Positions 7,133 to 13,818 of a stretch of 13,818 nucleotides of DNA are shown here, piece after piece; position 1 is the first letter of the stretch; the number at the start of each line of letters is the position of its first letter. Source of the DNA: Bacteroidaceae bacterium (GTDB lineage: Bacteria; Bacteroidota; Bacteroidia; Bacteroidales; Bacteroidaceae); assembly GCA_016292545.1 (NCBI GenBank), contig JAEDIG010000066.1, forward strand, positions 1 to 13,818, read 5' to 3'. The position numbers and the translations under genes were made by a program. The notes under the pieces were generated by a model that was not told where the DNA came from, did not search any database, and saw only the letters and a program-made list of their open reading frames with translations.

Positions 7133-7180
7133 ATGGTATTAGATTTTAAGGTTAATGAAAAAGATTGGTTGTCGGGATGA
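7133..7180 (+). CDS. Possible 15-residue leader peptide (speculative)
   Basis: An ATG just after the predicted transcription start opens a 15-codon frame, MVLDFKVNEKDWLSG, whose TGA (7178-7180) falls in the loop and descending arm of the hairpin at 7167-7185. A ribosome finishing here would cover the stem, the geometry seen in attenuators. There is no run of one amino acid's codons and no clear ribosome site, so chance is a real alternative. Confidence 0.15.
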   Translation: MVLDFKVNEKDWLSG

Positions 7181-7194
7181 CAACCTTCTTTTTT
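7167..7194 (+). terminator. Hairpin with T-rich tail: asnS-operon terminator or leader attenuator
   Basis: A perfect 7-bp stem GGTTGTC (7167-7173) / GACAACC (7179-7185) with loop GGGAT, followed by TTCTTTTTT. It is a good intrinsic terminator. It could end the purB-rluB-asnS transcript, but it lies about 50 bases downstream of the promoter at 7088-7120. A transcript from that promoter must therefore pass it to reach the META gene, or end here as an RNA of roughly 65-70 bases. Confidence 0.75.
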
Positions 7195-7267
7195 CCCTGA
7201 AATCCTTGCCTGAAGGAAACGAAACCCTAACTCAAGAGAATCAATAATTGGAAAGGACCTAACTAAA

Positions 7268-7693
7268 ATGAAGACAGAAAAAATGATTAAGACAATCTCA
7301 AGAAGCATGATGGTGCTAGGTGTATGCATGACAGTGGGATGTGCCTCTCAGCAAAAGACTGCACAGGCACTGGCAGGCAAGTGGAATATCGAGTCGGCCA
7401 ACGGACAGGGCACGGCAGAAGGCGAGAAGCAGGCGTTCATCACTTTTGGCAGAAACGGTGAGGTGAACGGTTGCAGCAGTGTGAACAGTTTCTTTGGTTC
7501 ATACACGCTCGATGGCAGCAAGATACAGATGTCCAATCTGGGTATGACACGGATGATGGGCCCTCACATGGAGATAGAGACAGCCGTCACCCAGGCGCTT
7601 GGCCAGACGCACAGCGTAAAGGTGAAGGGCAGCAAGGCACAGCTCCTCGACAAGGACGGCAAGCCCGTCATGCAGCTGGTGAAGGCCAAATAA
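7268..7693 (+). CDS. META-domain lipoprotein (HslJ-like)
   Basis: Predicted 141-residue envelope lipoprotein. Residues 1-24 form a signal peptide and Cys25, in MTVGCASQQ, is the probable lipid-attachment cysteine, although the lipobox (T-V-G-C) lacks the usual Leu at -3. The mature part is a META domain as in HslJ: LAGKWNIES, then NGCSSVNSFFGSYTLDGSKI, then TRMMGPHMEIETAVTQAL. This family is usually annotated as heat-shock or motility related, and its biochemical function is not settled. The ATG at 7268 has AAAGGA at 7252-7257 as a possible ribosome site; Met6 (7283) is an alternative start. A long leader with a hairpin precedes it. It converges on the GH2 gene with a large hairpin between them. 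Confidence 0.85.
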   Translation: MKTEKMIKTISRSMMVLGVCMTVGCASQQKTAQALAGKWNIESANGQGTAEGEKQAFITFGRNGEVNGCSSVNSFFGSYTLDGSKIQMSNLGMTRMMGPHMEIETAVTQALGQTHSVKVKGSKAQLLDKDGKPVMQLVKAK

Positions 7694-7770
7694 GCCCGTT
7701 GTCGTCTGTTTGCAGCCAGTCGCTCATAAGCGATTTGCCGTTGTCCGCGAAACTAGCCGTGGTGAGATAG

Positions 7771-7809
7771 GAATCGGGCTGAAACCAGTTGTGGGTTTCA
7801 GCCCGATTC
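7771..7809. terminator. 16-bp perfect hairpin between convergent genes
   Basis: GAATCGGGCTGAAACC (7771-7786) pairs perfectly with 7794-7809 around a 7-base loop, AGTTGTG. It lies between the META stop (7693) and the GH2 stop (7835, - strand), as expected for a shared bidirectional terminator. Neither side has a real T run (TGCTGTTTATG on +, CTATCTCACC on -), so it may instead protect 3' ends or block read-through. Confidence 0.6.
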
Positions 7810-7834
7810 TGCTGTTTATGCACGTGACGGTTTG

Positions 7835-10447
7835 TCATTGCGGGGTTACTACTATTTCGGTGCGAGCCTCTTTCAGTCCTTTTCCTGTGACTGTGAGGGT
7901 AGAGGACCCTGCCGTGGGTGTGCTCTCCACAACCACCACCAGCTTGCCGTGGAAGGCTTTCATGGTGGGACGTGTGAACGGTTCCAGCGATGTGGCATCG
8001 CCGTTGCAGCACGATTTGAAGCGTGCCGAGGTACCATCCACCCTGAACGAAAGTTGGTTGTCGGCATCAGGGCAGAGGTTGCCATCCTTGTCCACCACGT
8101 TCACGGTGTAGTAAGTCAGGCTGGGGGTGTCCAGCGCTTTGCCCTCGTTGTCTACGGGCTGTGCAGGCATTCGGGTGCGGTCGGCTTCCAGCACAATATG
8201 ATGAGGCCTCCCGGCTGTGCGCAGGGTTTTCTCGGCTGCGGGCTTGCCCGAGCGGTCGTAGGCAACCACGCGAATCTCTCCGGGTTCGTATACGACATCC
8301 ATCCAGCGCAGGCGGTACCGGTCCAGACGGTTCTTTGCTGAAGCGGGGTCCGACATCTTTTCTGAACCCCAGGGAACCTTCCGCATGTGGGCCGAAGCAA
8401 GGTATTCGTCCATCGTCATTTCCAGTCGTGTGCGGCGTCCTTGGCTCACCCCATTGACAAAGAGCTCGGCTTCGGGATAGCTGGTATATACAAATATCGG
8501 GGTCACTTCGCCTTCACGTCCCTTCCAGGTCCAATGGGGAAGGATGTGCAGGGTCTCCTTTTCGGGTGCCCAATGGGTGCGGTAGAGCCACACACGGTCC
8601 TTGGGCAGTCCTGCCAGGTCGTAGATGCCGAAATAGCTGCTGCGCGAGGGCCAGTATTCATCGTATGGAGTGGGCTCTCCCAGATAGTCGAAGCCAGTCC
8701 ACACAAATTCACCTATGACCTTCGGATCGAGATCCTGCATCACCCAGTCGTCATCGGGCAGATTGCTCCAGTGGCATACAACCATGTCATAGCTGCTCAC
8801 TTGTCCGTCGGGATACATGGTATGCACCTCTTCTGTTACGGGGAACTTGTACACACCTCGGCTCGATACCGTGGAGGCCGTTTCGCTGCCCACGATGATG
8901 CCGCTTTTCGAGGCTTTTTCGCCTGCAGGATATTCCATTACATGATAGTTCCAGCCGGGAATGTCCATCGTCTGCCAGATTCCGTTCTCCATGGCCGACC
9001 TGCCGTTGTTCATGCCTTGTGTGCAGGGCCGTGTGCCGTCGAGGCGGTGAATGAGGTCCTGCATCATGGTGGAGTAATAGAGTCCGTCGGCAGTGCCCTG
9101 CTCGGGCACCTCGTTGCCGATGCTCCACATGACAATGCAGGGATGGTTGCGGTTGGCACGCACCAGATTGCTGATGTCGCGAAGATACCATTTCTGGCCG
9201 TCGGCATTCACATTCTGTGTGTCAGTCTCGTCGAAGAAGCGGGCATATCCGTTCTTGCATTTGGGGCTTTTCCACATGTCGAAACTCTCAGCCATCACCA
9301 TCATGCCCATCTCGTCGCAGATGTCCATCTGCCAGGGGCAGGGTGTGTTGTGCGACGTGCGTATGGCATCGCAACCCATCTCCTTGAGCAGGCGTACCTG
9401 GCGACGGAAGGCATCTTTGTAGAAGGCGGTACCCGTGGGCCCCATGTCATGATGCAGACACACGCCCTTGAACTTGCGCTGGGCTCCGTTGAGGAAGAAA
9501 CCCTGTTGGTTGTATTCGGCCAGCCTTATGCCCACCTTGGTCTCCTGCTTGTCCCATAGCTTGTTGTCTTTGTGTACCTCTGTGACAAGGGTGTAGAGGA
9601 CAGGATGCTCCGGACTCCACAGCAGAGCCTGGTCCACGTCAATGGTCTGGACCGACTGCTTGAAGTCTTTCCACAGTGTTTTCCTGCTCTGTCCTGCAGG
9701 TCTGCCGTTTTCATCCAGCAGTGTATGTGTGACAGACAGTTTTCCGTCGTATGCGGGCGATTCCACGGCACAGCTTACCGTGAGTCTTGCCCGTTCGGCC
9801 TTGGTGTGGTCTGGTGTGATATTGTCTAGGCGTGTGGTGCGGACAAAGGTTTCCCATCGGTCGATGTACACTTCCTTGTGGAGCACCAGTCGCACGGGGC
9901 GATAGAGGCCTGCCCCAGGATACCATCGGCTCGATTCCTCAATGTTTTGCAGATGAACGGCCAGGGTGTGGCTTCCTGGCTTCATCAGTTCGCCTCCCAG
10001 CTTCAGGCTGAACACGTTGTATCCGAAAGCCCAGTAGCCCACGTCTTTTCCGTCTACCCATACGTGGGGCTCTGCCATGGCTCCGTCAAATACCAGTTCT
10101 CCGCTGGCATAACCTTCTGGAATGTCGAATGTCGTGCGATACCATCCCTCTCCTATCCAGGGCAGGGAACCACTTCTGCCGGTCTTTTCGGTAGCCTTTT
10201 GTTCGCCATTTTCCACAATGGCCACCACCTGTTTGTCAATTTCCTTGTCAAAGGGTCCGTCGATGGCCCAGTCGTGCGGGACGCTCACCTTCTGCCATTG
10301 CGAGTCGTCGAATGTCGCCTGTTCTGCTCCCTGTGCAGCACCTTTGTGGAATCTCCATCCGTCCAGCAGAAGCTTTTCGATGCTCTGTGCGTTCAGAGTG
10401 AGTGCCAGAATACAGTGTAGCAACAGTAATAATGATCTTTTGTTCAT
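7835..10447 (-). CDS. Secreted glycoside hydrolase family 2 protein, beta-galactosidase type
   Basis: An 870-residue exported enzyme that should remove terminal beta-linked sugars, most likely galactose, in the periplasm. A signal peptide MNKRSLLLLLHCILALTLNA ends before QS. Domains: sugar-binding jelly roll (about 28-190, VSVPHDWAIDGPFD and RWYPGAGLYRPVRL); Ig-like domain (about 195-308); TIM barrel (about 310-610); a DUF4982-like domain (about 625-685, THWAPEKETLHILPHW, YTSYPEAELFVNG); and a C-terminal GH2 beta-sandwich (about 765-868, CCNGDATSLEPFTRP). The acid/base is Glu446 in MWSIGNEVP; the likely nucleophile is Glu522 in GSETASTVSSRG; GEFVWTGFDYLGEP follows. The start at 10447 is set by the signal peptide; a further 42 upstream codons are open but do not look coding. 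It lies 115 bases downstream of the membrane-protein gene on the same strand. Substrate is inferred; beta-glucuronidase or beta-mannosidase activity is less likely. Confidence 0.92.
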   Translation of the reverse strand: MNKRSLLLLLHCILALTLNAQSIEKLLLDGWRFHKGAAQGAEQATFDDSQWQKVSVPHDWAIDGPFDKEIDKQVVAIVENGEQKATEKTGRSGSLPWIGEGWYRTTFDIPEGYASGELVFDGAMAEPHVWVDGKDVGYWAFGYNVFSLKLGGELMKPGSHTLAVHLQNIEESSRWYPGAGLYRPVRLVLHKEVYIDRWETFVRTTRLDNITPDHTKAERARLTVSCAVESPAYDGKLSVTHTLLDENGRPAGQSRKTLWKDFKQSVQTIDVDQALLWSPEHPVLYTLVTEVHKDNKLWDKQETKVGIRLAEYNQQGFFLNGAQRKFKGVCLHHDMGPTGTAFYKDAFRRQVRLLKEMGCDAIRTSHNTPCPWQMDICDEMGMMVMAESFDMWKSPKCKNGYARFFDETDTQNVNADGQKWYLRDISNLVRANRNHPCIVMWSIGNEVPEQGTADGLYYSTMMQDLIHRLDGTRPCTQGMNNGRSAMENGIWQTMDIPGWNYHVMEYPAGEKASKSGIIVGSETASTVSSRGVYKFPVTEEVHTMYPDGQVSSYDMVVCHWSNLPDDDWVMQDLDPKVIGEFVWTGFDYLGEPTPYDEYWPSRSSYFGIYDLAGLPKDRVWLYRTHWAPEKETLHILPHWTWKGREGEVTPIFVYTSYPEAELFVNGVSQGRRTRLEMTMDEYLASAHMRKVPWGSEKMSDPASAKNRLDRYRLRWMDVVYEPGEIRVVAYDRSGKPAAEKTLRTAGRPHHIVLEADRTRMPAQPVDNEGKALDTPSLTYYTVNVVDKDGNLCPDADNQLSFRVDGTSARFKSCCNGDATSLEPFTRPTMKAFHGKLVVVVESTPTAGSSTLTVTGKGLKEARTEIVVTPQ

Positions 10448-10562
10448 CAGTTTGATTTTTATGTTTAACAATATTGTGATAATTTTATTGGGATGACATG
10501 CTGTATAGATAGCCAGACAAGAGAACCGCCATGGGGACTTCCTTCTTGGGGGGCGTGCTTGC

Positions 10563-11438
10563 TTAGGGAACATCCCGTGTAGGCTGTCGGATAGCGTGGA
10601 GCTTATAGATGAGTTGCTTGCCTAGGATAAGTGTCCAGAACATGCAGAAGAAGCACACACCCTGCACGGCATTGTCGAGACCCAGCGGAGCAAAGGGGAG
10701 TGAGCAGAACGAGAACAGAGCGCAATATCCCAGCAATGTGTGCTCTACAAACACCTTTCGGATGAGCCTGCGCCCCCATCTGCTGACCGACAGGTAGGCC
10801 GACAGGCCTATGGCAGGAATGAAAATCTTTGTGTCCCATAGCAGGCCCAGGGCTTGTGTGGTGTGGGTGGAAAGTGCATTCAGATAGTTCTCCTCAGGGT
10901 CAGGGCCGGCTGCCATGTTCTTCCAGATGCTCAGGCTGGTGCCGATGACAAACCCGATGACCATGGGCCAGCAGGCGGTGCGGAAGAAGTGGTCCCTGTG
11001 GCGGAAGGCAAGCCATACGAAGCTTGCACACAGAGGAATGGTGATACCGTCGTGGGTGTAGCTGCAGAAGATGCCCATCAGCAACATCAGCGTGTACCAT
11101 CGGCTGAAGGGAAGAAAACGGATGCGGTTGTATTGTCCGATGAAGAACGGGACGATGCATTGTGAACCAAGTCCGACAATGGTTTCCGTGTCGCGTTGGT
11201 AGAACGGGTCAGCTGCAGGCAGGAATACAATCAGGAACAGTGCGGTCATTACCAGCCCTTCCGGCTTGTCGTGCCATCCGATCAGCCGGGCCGACAGACC
11301 CACGAAAAGCACGAACAGCGATGCAAGGCTGACGATGACAGGCCACGAATCAACGGCATTCCCGTCGTGGGCGGGAACGAACACCAGCATCATCAGTGTG
11401 ATGGCGAGGATGGCGAGGTATGTGAGTGCCAGTTTCAT
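10563..11438 (-). CDS. Multi-pass membrane protein of unknown function
   Basis: A 291-residue protein with roughly eight to nine hydrophobic segments spread over its length. The first is MKLALTYLAILAITLMMLVFV; others include WPVIVSLASLFVLFVG, LVMTALFLIVFLPAA, WYTLMLLMGIFCSY, LCASFVWLAF and CFFCMFWTLILG. A notable polar spot is SYTHDGITIPL, between membrane segments, with DPFYQRDTETIVG earlier. The layout recalls Bacteroidota integral membrane proteins of the DUF6056 kind or polymer-handling proteins, but I do not recognise it firmly and assign no function. The start at 11438 is chosen because the first membrane segment begins there and a -7 element lies 30 bases upstream. The longer open frame reaching 11810 would run antisense through groES. 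GH2 follows 115 bases later on the same strand, with no clear terminator between, so co-transcription is possible. Confidence 0.7.
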   Translation of the reverse strand: MKLALTYLAILAITLMMLVFVPAHDGNAVDSWPVIVSLASLFVLFVGLSARLIGWHDKPEGLVMTALFLIVFLPAADPFYQRDTETIVGLGSQCIVPFFIGQYNRIRFLPFSRWYTLMLLMGIFCSYTHDGITIPLCASFVWLAFRHRDHFFRTACWPMVIGFVIGTSLSIWKNMAAGPDPEENYLNALSTHTTQALGLLWDTKIFIPAIGLSAYLSVSRWGRRLIRKVFVEHTLLGYCALFSFCSLPFAPLGLDNAVQGVCFFCMFWTLILGKQLIYKLHAIRQPTRDVP

Positions 11439-11468
11439 CAATTGCGCATTGTTTTCTTCATTCAATGT

Positions 11469-11477
11469 GCAAAGGTA
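11469..11477 (-). promoter_or_regulatory. Probable promoter -7 element of the membrane-protein gene
   Basis: On the - strand this reads TACCTTTGC, identical to the -7 element before the META gene and matching TAnnTTTG. It lies about 30 bases before the start at 11438. No exact TTTG is found 19-21 bases upstream; the closest is TTTC further away. It is divergent from the groES promoter. Confidence 0.5.
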
Positions 11478-11516
11478 GTTAAATAAAATGGCTTTTTTGG
11501 CAGAAACCGCTGACAT

Positions 11517-11550
11517 TTTGTCTGATTTTGCGAAATTGGCATAGGTTTCG
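11517..11550 (+). promoter_or_regulatory. Probable groESL promoter
   Basis: TTTG at 11517-11520, a 21-base gap, then TAGGTTTCG at 11542-11550, one base from the Bacteroidota -7 pattern TAnnTTTG. The start point would be near 11555, giving a leader of about 35 bases before groES. I see no CIRCE inverted repeat (TTAGCACTC...GAGTGCTAA) in this region, so HrcA control is not supported. Confidence 0.5.
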
Positions 11551-11591
11551 TAAAGAATAGGGCAAAACATCAAACTAAATACAGTACTAAA

Positions 11592-11867
11592 ATGACTCAA
11601 ATTAAACCATTGGCTGACCGCGTGCTTATTGAGCCCGCACCAGCAGAGACAAAGACAGTAGGTGGAATCATTATTCCTGACACCGCAAAGGAAAAGCCCC
11701 TTCAGGGTACCATCGTGGCCGTAGGCAAGGGCACGAAGGACGAGGAAATGGTGCTGAAGGAAGGCGACAAGGTGCTCTATGGCAAGTATGCAGGCACTGA
11801 GCTGGAGCATGAAGGCAAGAAATACCTGATTATGCGTCAGAGCGACGTGGTGGCCATCCTGGGTTAA
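11592..11867 (+). CDS. groES: Co-chaperonin GroES (Hsp10)
   Basis: A 91-residue subunit of the heptameric lid that caps GroEL in the cytoplasm and closes the folding chamber during the ATP cycle. The beginning IKPLADRVLIEP, the mobile loop around residues 18-34 (AETKTVGGIIIPDTAKE, with the GroEL-contacting IIIP) and the C-terminal GKKYLIMRQSDVVAILG are all present. Length is normal for the family. The ATG at 11592 has no Shine-Dalgarno and is preceded by an A-rich tract. groEL begins 51 bases downstream, in the usual order, through an AT-rich spacer with a short TATATA inverted repeat. Confidence 0.98.
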   Translation: MTQIKPLADRVLIEPAPAETKTVGGIIIPDTAKEKPLQGTIVAVGKGTKDEEMVLKEGDKVLYGKYAGTELEHEGKKYLIMRQSDVVAILG

Positions 11868-11918
11868 TACCTTATATATTAATTAATGTATATACAACAA
11901 TAAACAACGATTACAACT

Positions 11919-13559
11919 ATGGCAAAGGATATCAAATTCAACATAGAGGCCCGCGAACAGATGAAGCAGGGCGTAGACAAGCTGGCTGATGCAGTGAAGG
12001 TGACACTCGGCCCCAAGGGTCGCAACGTGATTATCGAGAAGAAGTTCGGTGCTCCCCAGATTACCAAGGACGGTGTGACCGTGGCCAAGGAAGTGGAGCT
12101 GGCCGACCCCTTCCAGAATGCAGGTGCACAGCTTGTGAAGAGCGTAGCCAGCAAGACTGGCGACGATGCCGGCGACGGAACAACCACTGCCACTGTGCTG
12201 GCCCAGGCCATCGTGCGTGAAGGACTGCGCAATGTGGCTGCCGGTGCAAACCCCATGGACTTGAAGCGCGGCATCGACAAAGCCGTGGCCAAGGTAGTGG
12301 AGCACATCAAGTCGCAGGCCGAGGTTGTGGGTGCCGACTACAACAAGATTGAGCAGGTGGCTACCGTAAGTGCCAACAACGATCCTGAGATTGGCAAGTT
12401 GCTGGCCGATGCTATGCAGAAGGTGAGCAAGGATGGCGTGATTACCATCGAAGAGTCGAAGAGCCGCGACACCACCATCGGTGTGGTTGAGGGAATGCAG
12501 TTCGACCGCGGTTATCTGTCGGCCTATTTCGTTACCGATACCGAGAAGATGGAGTGCGTGATGGATAATCCCTACATCCTCATTTATGACAAGAAGATCA
12601 GCAACCTGAAGGATTTCCTGCCCATTCTGGAGCCTGCCGTACAGAGCGGACGCCCCCTGCTGGTGATTGCAGAGGATGTGGACAGCGAAGCACTGACCAC
12701 ATTGGTTGTGAACCGTCTGCGCGGACAGCTGAAGATTTGTGCCGTGAAGGCTCCTGGCTTCGGCGACCGCAGAAAGGCCATGCTGCAGGATATTGCCACC
12801 CTCACCGGTGGTCTGGTAATCAGCGAGGACACGGGCCTGAAGCTGGAGCAGGCTACGCTCGACATGCTGGGCACTTGCGACAAGGTGACCGTCACCAAGG
12901 ACAACACCACCATCGTCAACGGCCACGGACAGAGCGAGCTCATCCAGGACCGCATCAACCAGATCAAGAACGAGATTGCCGGCTCAACCAGCGACTACGA
13001 CAAGGAGAAGCTGCAGGAGCGTCTGGCCAAGTTGTCGGGCGGTGTGGCAGTGCTCTACGTGGGTGCTCCCAGCGAGGTTGAGATGAAGGAGAAGAAGGAC
13101 CGTGTGGACGATGCCCTGTGCGCTACACGTGCAGCCATCGAGGAGGGCATCATTCCTGGTGGCGGTGTGGCCTACATCCGTGCCACTGAGGTACTCGAAG
13201 GTCTGGAAGGCGAGAACGCCGACGAAACCACAGGTATCCGCATCATCAAGCGTGCCATTGAGGAGCCTCTGCGCCAGATTGTGGAGAACGCCGGTCTGGA
13301 AGGCAGTGTAGTAGTGAACGCCGTGCGTCAGGGCAAGGGCGACTATGGCTACAATGCACGTGCCGACAAGTATGAGAACATGAAGGCCAGCGGTATCATC
13401 GATCCCGCCAAGGTGACACGTGTGGCACTGGAGAACGCAGCTTCTATCGCCGGCATGTTCCTCACCACCGAGTGTGTCATCTGCGAGGCCAAGGAAGAAA
13501 AGCACGACATGCCAATGGGTGCTCCCGGCATGGGCGGCATGGGTGGCGGCATGATGTAG
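11919..13559 (+). CDS. groEL: Chaperonin GroEL (Hsp60)
   Basis: A 546-residue subunit of the double-ring chaperonin that folds cytoplasmic proteins with GroES and ATP. Equatorial ATP-site motifs are intact: LGPKGRNV (30-37), TKDGVTVAKE (about 49-58) and GDGTTTATVL (85-94, with Asp86). The hydrolytic aspartate lies in RVDDALCATRAA (Asp397/398), followed by the signature region IPGGGVAYIRA. The flexible C-terminal tail ends in GMGGMGGGMM, as in canonical GroEL. There is no truncation or frameshift. It is the last gene of the groESL unit, followed 33 bases later by a strong terminator. Bacteroidales normally carry one essential copy, so this is probably the housekeeping chaperonin, though a second copy elsewhere cannot be excluded. 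Confidence 0.98.
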   Translation: MAKDIKFNIEAREQMKQGVDKLADAVKVTLGPKGRNVIIEKKFGAPQITKDGVTVAKEVELADPFQNAGAQLVKSVASKTGDDAGDGTTTATVLAQAIVREGLRNVAAGANPMDLKRGIDKAVAKVVEHIKSQAEVVGADYNKIEQVATVSANNDPEIGKLLADAMQKVSKDGVITIEESKSRDTTIGVVEGMQFDRGYLSAYFVTDTEKMECVMDNPYILIYDKKISNLKDFLPILEPAVQSGRPLLVIAEDVDSEALTTLVVNRLRGQLKICAVKAPGFGDRRKAMLQDIATLTGGLVISEDTGLKLEQATLDMLGTCDKVTVTKDNTTIVNGHGQSELIQDRINQIKNEIAGSTSDYDKEKLQERLAKLSGGVAVLYVGAPSEVEMKEKKDRVDDALCATRAAIEEGIIPGGGVAYIRATEVLEGLEGENADETTGIRIIKRAIEEPLRQIVENAGLEGSVVVNAVRQGKGDYGYNARADKYENMKASGIIDPAKVTRVALENAASIAGMFLTTECVICEAKEEKHDMPMGAPGMGGMGGGMM

Positions 13560-13591
13560 TCCTCCCACCTGTATACATATCAACATAAAGA

Positions 13592-13622
13592 AAGCCCGGG
13601 GATTTGGTTCCCCGGGCTTTTT
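13592..13622 (+). terminator. Intrinsic terminator of groESL
   Basis: A 12-bp perfect stem AAAGCCCGGGGA (13592-13603) / TCCCCGGGCTTT (13610-13621) with loop TTTGGT; the descending arm ends in five T (13618 onward is CTTTTT). The stem is very GC-rich in its centre. Because its A-rich side gives T residues on the other strand, it could also act on transcripts arriving from the right. Confidence 0.93.
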
Positions 13623-13818
13623 CCGGCCTTTATGGCAGCGTGGCTCGTGTTAACTTGTCACTCCCTGAGCCACCCGACTATCCACTTGTCTTTTTTTAAC
13701 ACACCCTGCCCTACAGGGCACTCCCTCATTTGTACAGGTCGAAAAACTTCGCCCTCAGGGGGGAAAACAGTCTGTCTTGTACTGATATAGGTAGACACAT
13801 TTTATAACAATTAAATGT
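13623..13818. other. Right-end intergenic sequence without a convincing gene
   Basis: These 196 bases show no recognisable gene, tRNA or full promoter. They contain a 7-bp inverted repeat GTGGCTC (13640-13646) / GAGCCAC (13667-13673), a second GTGTTAA (13647-13653) / TTAACAC (13696-13702), and the octamer CACTCCCT twice, 60 bp apart (13659 and 13719). It may be the upstream region of a gene beyond the window. Confidence 0.5.

Noticed and set aside
8387..9559. 390-codon open frame on the + strand opposite GH2
   Set aside because: It is antisense to the catalytic part of GH2, whose motifs are intact, and has no recognisable domain.
11439..11810. N-terminal extension of the membrane protein across the groES region
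   Set aside because: It would run antisense through groES and both promoters; the first membrane segment starts at the ATG at 11438.
11883..12926. 347-codon open frame on the - strand opposite groEL
   Set aside because: It is an antisense shadow of groEL; the composition (His, Leu, Gly, Val rich) is the usual mirror of groEL codons.
13632..13790. 52-codon open frame after groEL (MAAWLVLTCHSLSHP...)
   Set aside because: It lacks a ribosome site, its composition is like translated non-coding DNA, and it runs through the inverted repeats; no family is recognised.
1..13818. A defence system, CRISPR array, insertion sequence or biosynthetic cluster
   Set aside because: No spacer-repeat array, transposase, nuclease, toxin pair or synthase was found on either strand; nearly all coding space is accounted for by known families.

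Overview
The window looks like a conserved chromosomal stretch of a Bacteroidales bacterium, most likely a Prevotella relative. The evidence is as follows. Several intergenic regions carry the Bacteroidota promoter pattern (TTTG, a 19-21 base gap, then TAnnTTTG). Most genes lack a clear Shine-Dalgarno sequence. The TrpRS, AsnRS, PurB, RluB and GroEL proteins look like Bacteroidales versions by eye. The genus is an inference; nothing here fixes it.

Layout, left to right. (1) On the + strand, trpS (tryptophanyl-tRNA synthetase) is followed after one base by a gene for an exported five-bladed beta-propeller glycosidase of GH43 type. (2) A promoter drives two identical tRNA-Val(UAC) genes in tandem, closed by a strong intrinsic terminator. 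(3) A gene-free 334-base gap holds three copies of a CCAACTGG/CCAGTTGG core spaced exactly 22 bp apart, then the purB promoter. (4) purB, rluB and asnS follow on the + strand with gaps of 35 and 33 bases and are probably one transcript (purine synthesis, 23S rRNA pseudouridylation, Asn-tRNA charging). (5) A 240-base gap holds a near-consensus promoter, a 15-codon open frame and a terminator-like hairpin, upstream of a small META-domain lipoprotein gene. (6) Convergent to it, on the - strand, are an unidentified multi-pass membrane protein gene and, downstream of it, a secreted GH2 beta-galactosidase-type gene; a 16-bp perfect hairpin separates the GH2 and META gene ends. (7) Divergent from the membrane gene, groES and groEL run on the + strand to a strong terminator, followed by 196 bases with no convincing gene.

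Most of the window is housekeeping: protein synthesis (trpS, asnS, tRNA-Val, rluB), purine synthesis (purB) and protein folding (groES, groEL). The accessory part is glycan-related: two exported glycosidases, with no SusC/SusD pair or regulator next to them. I see no CRISPR array, transposase, integrase, phage gene or toxin-antitoxin pair, and no clear new multi-gene system. The best leads are the 22-bp periodic repeat before purB and the promoter-hairpin leader before the META lipoprotein gene.
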